Program-made: the position numbers and the translations under genes
Assembly (NCBI RefSeq): GCF_032854445.1
Contig: NC_088299.1
Span: 7,166,324-7,230,323 of the forward strand
Direction of reading: 5' to 3'
DNA length: 64,000 nt
From: Liolophura sinensis
Taxonomy: Eukaryota > Mollusca > Polyplacophora > Chitonida > Chitonidae
In this document: positions 45,501 to 52,252 of the stretch, piece after piece
Numbering within the stretch: position 1 is the stretch's first letter
Layout: each line of letters opens with the position of its first letter
Notes under the pieces: generated by a model
Seen by the model: only the letters and a program-made list of their open reading frames with translations
Databases searched by the model: none
Told to the model about the DNA's origin: nothing

Positions 45501-48500
45501 TTGTTTGGTGGTGTTCTTCCATCAGGTTTACTGCCCCCATTCGGAGCCTCATCAGATTCTGCACTGTCTGAAGCAACATCAGACAGAAGACGACTTTGAC
45601 CAGATATGTCATCGAACTGTCATAGAGCGACAAATCATGCAAAACAAAGGTCAGTAGATTAGAGGACAAAGATAAAGATGGTGATGGGCTGTGATCTAGT
45701 GGGGCTTGCTTCACAGTCTGTATGATGCATGAAGTGCAAGTTCAAACCTGAATTTGGTTGGACCTTAATTATAATAAGCGCTCCACATCACTTGTGAGGT
45801 CATTTGCGCCGTCTAAGGTACGTTAAGGATCACTTGTCATCCACCATTGCGGTGTACATATCTGTACATCACATTCACTAAATTATGAACAGTCGGTGGT
45901 TTACCCCATTCGCTTCAGTTTCCTTTACCCATAAAATTGATAGCCGTAGTATAAATGAAAAATTCTTGACTGTGGTGTTTAATAACAATTTTAAATCAAA
46001 ATAGTATACATGTTACTCATTTGATTTCTATTTTGATTTTGCAGATTATCGACTCAACCCACAACTTCAGGAAGCCTGCACTCAGGATGTACCAAAGTTT
46101 TGTCGAAGTGCTCTGGCCAAAACACCAAGTGATTTGATGCGAGGGAAAGTGATAGCCTGTCTTAAAAAACAGTTTAAGATTAATGTAAGTCAGGCGGAAT
46201 AGTTCCCCTGTTTATGCCTAAACAGGAAGCAAGCATTTTGCTGTTAGAAAATGACAAAGTCATTTAGCCAAGAAATGTCATTGAATCAAGACTTGACCAA
46301 ATGCTTCCACCCTACTGCTGTTACGCTAAAAATTTCCCCAGAAAAGTGCTTTTATTAACAAGTATTTTAAACAAAATATTACTTCCCACCATAATGCTGG
46401 CCACTGTCTTATAAGCCAAATATTCTTGAGTGCGGTGTGAAACACCAGTCCTATGAATAAATAAATTCTGGCATGATTAGTCACACAAATGGTTGTAAAG
46501 TTGGATGAGCTGCGCGTTCATTAACACTTATTCAGTTTAAAACCTGTAACTTTATTACATTGCAGAGATTATCGCAAAGGTGTGAGAAGTACATAAGGGA
46601 GGTAATCCATGATGCAGCTCTGGACTATAGACAAGATCCTGTGCTGGCTAACGCCTGTAAAGATACGGTAAATTTAATTTAACTGAATGTTTCCAAATGT
46701 ATTAAGCTGAACATGTAAAAATCATAATATCTTTATTTAACCAAGGTAGTTGAGTCCATTTACAACAAAGCTGTGAAACTGAAAAATTTTCAGAACTCTA
46801 TATTAAAAGAAATAGCAAATGTATAACACCACTTGATATTTGAAGACGGTGTCCATGAGCTTGGTAGAATTGTTGTCTGCCTTTATTAAGGTCTCATGTG
46901 TGCCTTTCTCATCAAATCTTCTCGGATAAACTGCCTTCAGTGCAGTATCAGATATTGTTGACACAGTCTCTTTACCACTATAACCTACTGCATGTAAATT
47001 TTGTGAAGACATTTGTTGCCAAACTTAAATTTACAACATATAAGTTATAAACATAATTTTTTTACTGCTCTGACTGTTTCATTTAGAATTTGTGACTAAT
47101 TCAGTCAGATAGGTATAATGTAAATTGTGTACACACCTTCCTTACGACTATGACACATATAAAATTAAAATTTTGTATGTACATTCTATTTTACTAAGAA
47201 TATAACTCTATAAAGCATTCATAATAGTACACATATTCTTCACAACCGACAGTAACACAAGAGTGTATATTCCCCAACCTTTACTGTGTGTTGGCCTTGG
47301 TGGCAACATAAAAGTTGTTGCCAGCTTTCACAAGTCTCTTCCGATGGCCTGACACAAAATTCATTGGAGATCACGTTCAAACTCAGAATGGCTTGTAACT
47401 AGAATTGATCATAAAATATTTTGAAAACTTTCACAGTGAAAGATAGCTCTTGTCTTGTGTACATTTTCACAACACAAGAGTTGAGAGAGATGTACATATA
47501 TGTGTCAGTTTTATCAATATTCAAGATATGTGGTTGACTACATGTTACCTCAGATAAAGGAGCAGTGTGCTGACGCCTTGGTACAGCAACCTGATAACAA
47601 GGTAAACGAAGCTGTTCCTGATGAGAAAGGTGCTGTGGAGGAGTGCCTGAAGAAACTGTTCAAACAGAAGAAGATTAAGGAGGACGTCTGTGCTGTGGTG
47701 AGGACACATCTCCCCTGTGTAATACTTGTCATGAACACAAAGTTGTCTTTGCCACAGATAAGCCTATTTTTGTAGTGGTTGTCAGGAAAACCAAGTTTTC
47801 TTGGCCTATCCACAGATAAGCCTATTTTTTGTAATGCCTGTCATAAACACCAAGTTTTCTTGGCCTATCCACAGATAAGCCTATTTTTGTAATACTCATC
47901 ATGAACACCAAGGCCCAGTTATTTAAAACTGGTAGGAGGTAGGGAATGGAGACTATTAAAAAAATAATAATATTAAAATAGTAAGCTCTTTTGTTCTTTA
48001 AATATAGTCCGTATGTAGTTTTTATACCAGGTCACCATTCTATGAGAATTGTCAGCAACAAATTGCTGCGAAAAGTGATTAAATTCATTACCGATATGAC
48101 GTACACAGCAACACATATGTTTTGTATCATTTACTGACCATTACAGATGTGAAACCAGTTGACAAGCCACGTAATATTCAATGACGGTATCCAAAATTTT
48201 GTCCGTAGCATTTTGTCTCAACCCAGAGTGCATTCATTCTTCTCAGCAGGCCTTACTCAATGCGTAAAACAGGAATGCTGTTGACAGAAAGGATAACAAA
48301 CCGCTGACCGTTGAATGTGTAGATGATTTGCCCCAACTCAATGTATTGTTTCTGTTTTCAAATTGAGCATGAACCCAAGCATAAGTGTACAACAATACCT
48401 TTGTTGTAAGCAGCCACTAAAGTCACCAGGACAACCCCTCCCATGTTCCCATGCATCTGCTGGTGATTTGAACTGGGCTTCAGGAGATGCCTTTTGCAAT

Positions 48501-50900
48501 CAACGGTTGCAGGACTTTACAATAAAGGGTTGCAGCGCTTTGCAATCAAGGGTTGCAGGACTTTGTAATCATGGATTGCAGGACTTTGCAGTCGCGGAAA
48601 GGCTGTGGCGAATTTGCAGATACTAAGCTGGTGATCCATGTAAATGGTAATAGGCCTACTGTATGAAGAGTTCAAGAGCTGAAAGAAAGAAACTGTCCTA
48701 TCCTTCCAATGTGTTTAATTTCCATGAAAACATCTACAATTCAATAATCACTGGAGCCTTCATTACCAGTGTCCACAACTTTTCTCTGCCATAGGCCACT
48801 TCTCAGCCTGTTACATGAAAAGTACCTTTGACATTAGGGACATTACAGTTTTTAACGCTGTCTTATACTTTAGTATGCGTCTTAAATTCATGATTATTGA
48901 CATTCTATAACATCCAGTTCAATCTCACCGATGTGGTGATGTTCACAGTGAAAGTCCTTTTTTGTTGTTATATTTTCAAGACCGTGAAAGTCCTTAAAAA
49001 AACTGTTTATTTTGGGATAAGTTTTTGAACGTGTCGAAGGTGTATGATTGTTTAACATAAAGTATTGTATTGCTCTAAGCTTGAAAATATACGATAAATA
49101 TCCTACCCTGGCTTCCACCTCGGCCGTATGTGGGAAGGACTGCCAGCAACCTGCAGATGGTCGTGGGCTGTGCCCGGTTTCCTCCCACCATGATGCTGGC
49201 CACCCTCGTAAAAGTGAAATATTCTTGAGTACGGCGTAAAACACCAATCAAATAAATAAATAAATGTCCTACCAAAAGAGTATACACAATATTCCCAGCA
49301 TTTTTTCGTGTACCTTTCCCCTACATTGATAAAAGATTAAAATCTAAAAACCAATTTAAACTGGTGTGGTCGAAGTACACATTGTACAGTAGAGCTTATA
49401 TGTAAATCTGTTTTTCTGTCAGCTTAACTTAAAATACAATTTATCCTATGACATACTTAAGCTGCGTGGAGAGACACTTTTACCAGAACTGACTGAAAGA
49501 TTTAATTTGATGCTAAATGGGGCTATAATGCCTGAACATAAATTCTGGTTTCTCTGTTGTAGGAGGTGTCCCGAATAATCGCAGAGGGACAAATAGATGT
49601 ACATGTAGATCCACTGTTACACTCGGCTTGCGTCGTCGATATCCGACGCCATTGTTCTGACGTCCAACCAGGACAGGGGCAAGGTGAATATCACAAATGT
49701 TAGAAGTGTAGGATAGTCTGGGAATTTATGGACTGGTTTCCACGCCTGAAACACTATTGAAAGTTGATAACCAAGCTTTGAGATTTTGTTGTACATTCAC
49801 AGACAAAATATCATCCAGGCATATTATCCACGTATTTCTTCTACACAGTCAACTCTAGATGTGATTTATTTGACGGCATTGCTAATATTTGACGGCCATT
49901 GTTCTATATCATACGACATAAATTTTAATTATAATAAATATTTACAGATAAAAAGTTATACACATATCGATTTCTAGATATAATATTTTTAAAATATGGT
50001 GGTTTTCGAGTTTTAACTCTTGTTTTTCTTTAATCTGATTTTAAACATGTCTGAATATTTATATTTCATTCTTGATGTTCTCACTATCCTATTGAAAACC
50101 TCAACCGCCTCGTGTTTTCACCTTGTTCTCATTACGATGTGGCTGAAATATTGCCGATGTGGCGTTAAGCCATACTCATTTATTCCTTCATTCCAAGTAT
50201 TTCATATGCTTCAGTGGTAACTCAAATAAGTTAATTGAGTGTTAAGTTCAGTACGGTTGTGGTAAGGCTTTTGGTTTACCTTGCTTGTTTACAGTTATGT
50301 CATGTCTGTTGTCGTTGTTGGAGGACAACGTGAGGATGACACCAGCCTGTAGAGAAAAATTACAACAGAGGAAAGAAATGTGGAAATTAGTAGCAAAGGT
50401 AAGAGGGACAAAAAAAGAAAAGCATCGCCTTTGTTGGCCTGTATAAAGTGTCTAACGCATCAATTCATTATGTAAAAGCAACCTGCGGATGGTTGTGGGT
50501 TTCCTCTGCCTGATTTCCCCCCAGCATAATGTTGGCCACTGTCGTATAAGTGAACTATTATTGAGTATGGCATAAAACACCAACCCAATAATAAATAATT
50601 TATAATGTAAAAATAAAAAAAATGAAAATGAAAACTGACAATTCGTGGTTTGAAACCAAACTTTCTGCAGAATCTGTAGAAGTACATAGAAAATGATCAA
50701 ACTTGATGATTATGTGTTATCTTTTTATCATTTGTTTTCAGGTTGCTTCACCAGAATCTTTTAAGGAAATCATGGAAGGAAATTCCACTTCATCTGCAAT
50801 AATTTACTACACCTGGTGTGTTTTCATGACCATGGTTGTTGTTGGTGTTATGTTATGTTTTCTGTGGAAGGCGAAACGGAGAGTCTACTCTCTGCTGTAG
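21521..50900 (+). CDS. GLG1: Golgi apparatus protein 1 (GLG1/MG-160/CFR-1/ESL-1), complete, 25 exons
   Basis: Type I Golgi membrane glycoprotein; relatives bind FGFs, TGF-beta precursor and selectin ligands. Exons: 21521-21745, 22807-22836, 23229-23315, 24400-24630, 25034-25279, 28723-28903, 29859-30088, 30729-30850, 32177-32284, 32814-32964, 34946-35083, 35356-35505, 37296-37406, 38988-39076, 39474-39588, 40152-40244, 41919-41990, 43990-44052, 45526-45649, 46045-46184, 46566-46667, 47554-47697, 49563-49683, 50295-50398, 50742-50900. All introns are GT-AG and phases close exactly, giving about 1111 residues (human about 1180). Residues 1-24 form a signal peptide. Cysteine-rich GLG1 repeats with paired cysteines fill the lumenal part, with sequons such as HNISG, LNGSC, SNFTE, RNDTL and GNSTS. 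A single membrane span (IIYYTWCVFM onward) precedes the basic tail KAKRRVYSLL. Exon 13 carries an acidic DEEDEED patch. The N-terminus lacks the Gln/Pro-rich stretch present in the minus-strand paralog. Confidence 0.95.
21746..22806. other. GLG1 intron 1
   Basis: Non-coding and AT-rich, ending in a long T-rich tract (about 22769-22804) ahead of the TTTACAG acceptor. The reading frame continuing past the donor to 21973 is intron read-through. It has no counterpart to the elements in the 8.8-kb first intron of the other paralog. Confidence 0.75.
22917..23168 (-). mobile_element. Full-length tRNA-derived SINE in GLG1 intron 2
   Basis: Reading on the minus strand: a tRNA-like head (degenerate A box near the right end; B box visible as the complement of GGACTTGAACTCACAG), the conserved core, and an AAATAAATAAAT tail. 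It ends about 60 bases before exon 3. I see no clear target-site duplication, so it is older than the copies at 23919, 51974 and 63222. Confidence 0.85.
23919..24150 (-). mobile_element. Full-length SINE with 15-bp target-site duplication
   Basis: Minus-strand copy with a tRNA-like head (complement of CTAACCAACTGAGCCACGGA), B-box region and (AAATA)n tail. It is flanked by the direct repeat AATTATACATGTATT at 23904-23918 and 24151-24165, which shows integration by target-primed reverse transcription. It lies in GLG1 intron 3 and is absent from the other paralog. Confidence 0.93.
24425..28387. repeat. Right arm of large inverted repeat
   Basis: Nearly exact reverse complement of 1-3962. It begins inside GLG1 exon 4, at CTGGAGAAGGGCAG, and runs through intron 4, exon 5 and most of intron 5. 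Because the left arm ends at the window boundary, the outer limit is unknown. Confidence 0.93.
25280..28722. other. GLG1 intron 5
   Basis: No exon is seen. Positions 25280-28387 mirror the left window end, including a two-copy duplication (25580-25700) and a SINE tail (26795-26918). Short reading frames here have counterparts on the other arm only because the DNA is duplicated, not because of coding constraint. Confidence 0.75.
26795..26918 (+). mobile_element. SINE 3' fragment (mirror of 1476-1595)
   Basis: Plus-strand SINE tail with GGATGGTCGTGGGTTTCCCC, CACCCACCATAATGCTGACC and CAATCAAATAAATAAA, in GLG1 intron 5. Confidence 0.87.
28904..29858. other. GLG1 intron 6
   Basis: Non-coding. 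It contains the dispersed repeat related to 19150-19290 at about 29405-29530. The phase-1 junction (exon 6 ends in a single G, exon 7 supplies GT) restores a glycine codon. Confidence 0.7.
30115..30205 (+). mobile_element. Second SINE-like element with tRNA-like head
   Basis: Starts with an A-box-like stretch (TGGCCTAATGGTTAGAGGG) and ends with a tail seen elsewhere in the window (CATATGACTGAAAAATTGTT, then ATGTTAAACCC). The tail also occurs at about 6592-6640, and diverged forms at about 20578-20640 and 50130-50190. The B box is not clear. It lies 27 bases into GLG1 intron 7. Confidence 0.55.
30340..30728. repeat. Minisatellite containing copies of the exon 8 acceptor junction
   Basis: Irregular repeat with words GATTTAGGA, GTGTTTTGTATGTGT and, about every 60-100 bases, CAG followed by ATTGAGGACTTG, GTTGAGGATTTG or ATTGAGATTTG. 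Real exon 8 begins TAG|ATCGAGGATTTG at 30729. The repeat therefore includes degenerate copies of the first dozen exon bases together with an AG. Confidence 0.75.
30851..32176. other. GLG1 intron 8
   Basis: Unique-looking AT-rich non-coding DNA, with a poly-T tract near 31327-31345. Nothing else is recognised. The split AG|A codon at the exon 8-9 join supports the junction. Confidence 0.65.
32262..32580. repeat. Minisatellite derived from the exon 9 donor junction
   Basis: The last about 25 bases of exon 9 plus its donor (ACAGTATTTTGTGGCCAGAG then ACTTCAA|GTAGGTG) are followed by four or five diverged copies of the same block spaced by about 65-75 bases (near 32325, 32390, 32450, 32510). Each keeps ACAGTACTTT, GGCCAGAGACTT and most of the donor-side bases. 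Confidence 0.85.
33150..34797. repeat. 86-bp minisatellite in GLG1 intron 10, about 19 units
   Basis: The period is 86 bases, read from successive CCACTGCCTGATGT words at 33181, 33267 and onward. Each unit also holds GGCCTTTGCTGGCCCAGATG and GATCACTGAGACTGTCT. Most units carry GGGTGAGTT, a strong 5' splice-site consensus, while others have GTGTCAGTT. The two types alternate in the first half, giving a 172-base higher-order period. Because 86 is not divisible by three, open frames of 62 residues recur every 172 bases; these are a periodicity effect, not genes. The array ends about 150 bases before exon 11. Confidence 0.95.
35545..35860. repeat. Two-copy tandem duplication of about 165 bp in GLG1 intron 12
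   Basis: Two copies share GAGTGTCCAAAC, GAGGCTATTTTATTT, TTTGAAGT and GCTAAAACAGTGAG, starting near 35560 and 35727. The remainder of intron 12 up to 36880 shows no feature apart from two short poly-A runs near 36471-36495. Confidence 0.8.
36885..37303. repeat. 35-bp minisatellite containing the exon 13 acceptor junction
   Basis: About nine units with a 35-base period, each carrying TTTGATGTTCTGATTACATT then CACAG|GATATGTT. The final unit is the real acceptor: exon 13 starts at 37296 with GATATGTTGG. Upstream units therefore present repeated AG acceptors followed by the first eight bases of the exon. Confidence 0.92.
37517..37600 (+). mobile_element. SINE 3' fragment
   Basis: Carries ACCACCATAATGCTGGACAC, AGTGAAATATTCTTGAGTAC and ATCAAATAAATAAATAAG on the plus strand. 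Head and body are missing. Confidence 0.85.
37949..38275 (-). mobile_element. SINE, minus strand, internally rearranged
   Basis: The tail and core (TTTATTTGATTGGTG, GTGGGAGGAAACC) run to about 38085. A second core-like piece (ATGCTGTATTCAGGAATATT) follows, then the head side with GAGCTGGACTTGAACTC and CGCTAACCACTGGGCCACAA. The order suggests one SINE inserted into another, or an internal duplication. Confidence 0.75.
38360..38525 (+). mobile_element. SINE, 5'-truncated and diverged
   Basis: Plus-strand copy with GTGGGAAGGTCTGCCAGCAA, CCCACCACAATGCTGGCCG and tail CAATCAAATAAATAAATAAA. Confidence 0.8.
39710..39868. repeat. (GGGA)n-rich low-complexity tract in GLG1 intron 15
   Basis: Purine-rich on the plus strand, with repeats of GAGGGAGGGAG and of GAAGTGATAGAG about every 25-30 bases. 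Confidence 0.9.
40548..41575. repeat. 29-bp minisatellite in GLG1 intron 16, about 35 units
   Basis: Units carry GACACTGTCAGATATTCTGA followed by one of two endings, TGTTAGGTG or TGTCATCTA. The two variants are interspersed, partly in alternation. The array occupies most of the first half of intron 16. Its TTAGGTG word matches the exon 17 acceptor (TTAG|GTG at 41919), but it ends about 340 bases short of that exon. Confidence 0.93.
42265..43790. repeat. 98-bp minisatellite in GLG1 intron 17, about 15 units
   Basis: The period is 98 bases, read from GCCCGACTGG words at 42461, 42559 and 42657. Units contain GGTGAAAGGTTTCTTCCTAG, CCTTTGGTCTGTGCAGGGCT and CCATTATCACCACCCATAAA. The central units are nearly identical; units at both ends are diverged, as expected for arrays growing in the middle. 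Minus-strand open frames at 43130-43511 are by-products of the periodicity. Confidence 0.95.
44053..44630. other. Unique part of GLG1 intron 18
   Basis: AT-rich non-coding DNA between the exon 18 donor and the start of the array before exon 19. The plus-strand frame at 44264-44461 has no recognisable content. Confidence 0.6.
44636..45533. repeat. Minisatellite containing the exon 19 acceptor junction
   Basis: Irregular units of about 40-55 bases built from ATAGGTTTACTGTTCTCATC and variants of TGTTTGGTGTTGCTGT. Exon 19 starts at 45526 as CAG|GTTTACTG. The array word AG|GTTTACTG therefore duplicates the acceptor AG and the first eight exon bases, about nine times with an exact GGTTTACTG and more with changes. 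Confidence 0.9.
45680..46000. repeat. Probable decayed interspersed element in GLG1 intron 19
   Basis: Contains GCAAGTTCAAACCTG (B-box-like) and ends with AGTATAAATGAAAAATTCTT then GTGTTTAATAACAA, a pattern similar to SINE tails elsewhere here. No boundaries or target-site duplication are visible. Confidence 0.35.
46380..46470 (+). mobile_element. SINE 3' fragment
   Basis: Short plus-strand piece with CCCACCATAATGCTGGCCAC, AAATATTCTTGAGTGCGG and GAATAAATAAAT, in GLG1 intron 20 about 95 bases before exon 21. Confidence 0.8.
46668..47553. other. GLG1 intron 21
   Basis: Non-coding. The minus-strand frame at 46803-47012 has no recognisable content. Confidence 0.6.
47708..47925. repeat. Tandem repeat of about 62 bp after exon 22, 3-4 copies
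   Basis: Units contain CACAGATAAGCCTATTTTTG, TCATRAACACCAAG and TTCTTGGCCTATC. It starts about ten bases after the exon 22 donor. The first unit is the most diverged. Confidence 0.85.
47926..49562. other. Remainder of GLG1 intron 22
   Basis: Holds a degenerate repeat of about 27 bp at 48480-48600 (TTGCAATCAAGGGTTGCAGG and variants, four copies) and a SINE at 49105. Otherwise unique non-coding sequence. Confidence 0.65.
49105..49264 (+). mobile_element. SINE, 5'-truncated
   Basis: Plus-strand copy with TGGCTTCCACCTCGGCCGTA, CTCCCACCATGATGCTGGCC, AAGTGAAATATTCTTGAGTA and an AAATAAATAAATAAAT tail. Confidence 0.88.
50475..50592 (+). mobile_element. SINE 3' fragment in the last GLG1 intron
   Basis: Plus-strand copy with AACCTGCGGATGGTTGTGGG, CCCAGCATAATGTTGGCCAC, GTATAAGTGAACTATTATTG and a weak AATA tail. 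It ends about 150 bases before the final exon. Confidence 0.8.
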
Positions 50901-51645
50901 TGTGGTAGGTGGATTATGGGATTTCGTGAGTTGGCTGATTGAGGGGCCGGCCGTAAAGCACTAACTGATACCTTCATAGTGGGAGGAGGGGAGAGGGGAG
51001 GGGGGGGAGTTTGTGTGTGCTTCACATGCAAGGAGCATACAGGGGGAAAGTTGGAGGGTGTCATCTTTTCGTTGTAAGAACAAAACAAAATATATGTTAA
51101 TGTGCAAATATGATACTATTATACTGATTATGATACTGATTGCTACTGAAATTTTGTACAACATTAACATTTAGGGATGGGGTACACCCTCAGTAGAAAA
51201 CATCATGGCTGGCATTTTGATTAAGGTGATATTGGATGTCCGCTTAGTAAAGTTATCAACGGAGAAGTGTGTAACGCTGTGTTATGCTGCGAGGGAAACG
51301 TGAGTCGTCAGGTAACGTGGAATCAGTCATTTTCAAGTCACAAGAGCGTGGGACAACAAAGTATTTTCTTCCCACCAAGACCTTAAGCCAGTCTTCCCAC
51401 TGAAACCTGAAGCCAGTCTTCCCACCAAGACCTGAAGCCAGTCTTCCCACCCAGCCCTGAAGCCAGTTTTAAGCCCTATTTACAAGATAAGATAAATATA
51501 TTTCAGTTCTCGTACTCTGCGCCGAATTCTTGTGTGTTTCATACATATACAGATAACTATTTTGAATATTGTATTTTGTGAATGAATTTATTGTTTTAGT
51601 GCTTCAGACATGTAAAGTGGAAATAAATGCAAAGAGAACAAAAAA
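50901..51645 (+). other. Probable 3' untranslated region of GLG1
   Basis: Follows the TAG stop at 50898-50900 and runs to a poly-A signal at 51622. It includes a G-rich stretch (50980-51010) and a four-copy repeat of about 30 bases (AAGCCAGTCTTCCCACC, 51365-51470). The 3' end is inferred, not shown. Confidence 0.5.
51622..51627 (+). terminator. Candidate GLG1 polyadenylation signal
   Basis: AATAAA about 720 bases after the stop codon, the first canonical hexamer downstream of it that I noticed, followed by an A-rich stretch. Confidence 0.45.
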
Positions 51646-51973
51646 AACAACATATTAATGTCATATGTATCTATTGTTCTGATGTCTAATCTGGTTATAC
51701 AGTATGTAACATTTTCCCTCTGTTTATTATAAGGCGAAACAGATTATTTTTTGTATTTTATGGGAGTGCCTACACTAAAAGCAATGTCCGATTTTGGTAT
51801 TTTTATGTTTTTTCTGTTTTTCAGTGCTTTCCTGTGGTGTAAATGTATCTTCAACAGGAAACAAATGGCTGGCACAGTCCACATTTCCCACATATTAGAC
51901 GATATTTACGGTTTATTTGTATACTCTCAGAGGACACTGGAAAAAGATCTGTTCTACTTGTAAAACAACAATT

Positions 51974-52239
51974 GGGGCCTCCGTGGCTCAGTTGGTTAGC
52001 GCGCTAGCACAGCGTAATGACCCAGGAGTCTCTCACCAATGCGGTCGCTGGGAGTTCAAGTCCAGCTCATGCTGGCTTCCTCTCCGGCCGTAAGTGGGAA
52101 GGTCTGCAAGATAGCTGCGGACCGTCGTGGGTTTCCCTCGGGCTCTGCTCGGTTTCCTCCCACCATAATGCTGGCCGCCATCGTATAAGTGAAATATTCT
52201 TGAGTACGGTGTAAAACATCAATCAAATAAATAAATAAA
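51974..52239 (+). mobile_element. Full-length SINE with 13-bp target-site duplication (reference copy)
   Basis: The best copy in the window. The head has an A box (TGGCTCAGTTGG) and a B box (GGAGTTCAAGTCC), as in a tRNA gene with a pol III promoter. The body contains CTCATGCTGGCTTCCTCTCC and GTCGTGGGTTTCCCTCGGG. A conserved core follows (CTCCCACCATAATGCTGGCC, GTATAAGTGAAATATTCTTG), then an (AAAT)n tail. The direct repeat TAAAACAACAATT flanks it at 51961-51973 and 52240-52252. It matches the style of core-domain SINEs described from molluscs; I do not assign a family name. Confidence 0.95.
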
Positions 52240-52252
52240 TAAAACAACAATT

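Noticed and set aside
51974-52050. A tRNA gene, because A and B boxes are present
   Set aside because: It is the head of a SINE with body, core, A-rich tail and target-site duplication; no tRNA cloverleaf is expected to be functional.
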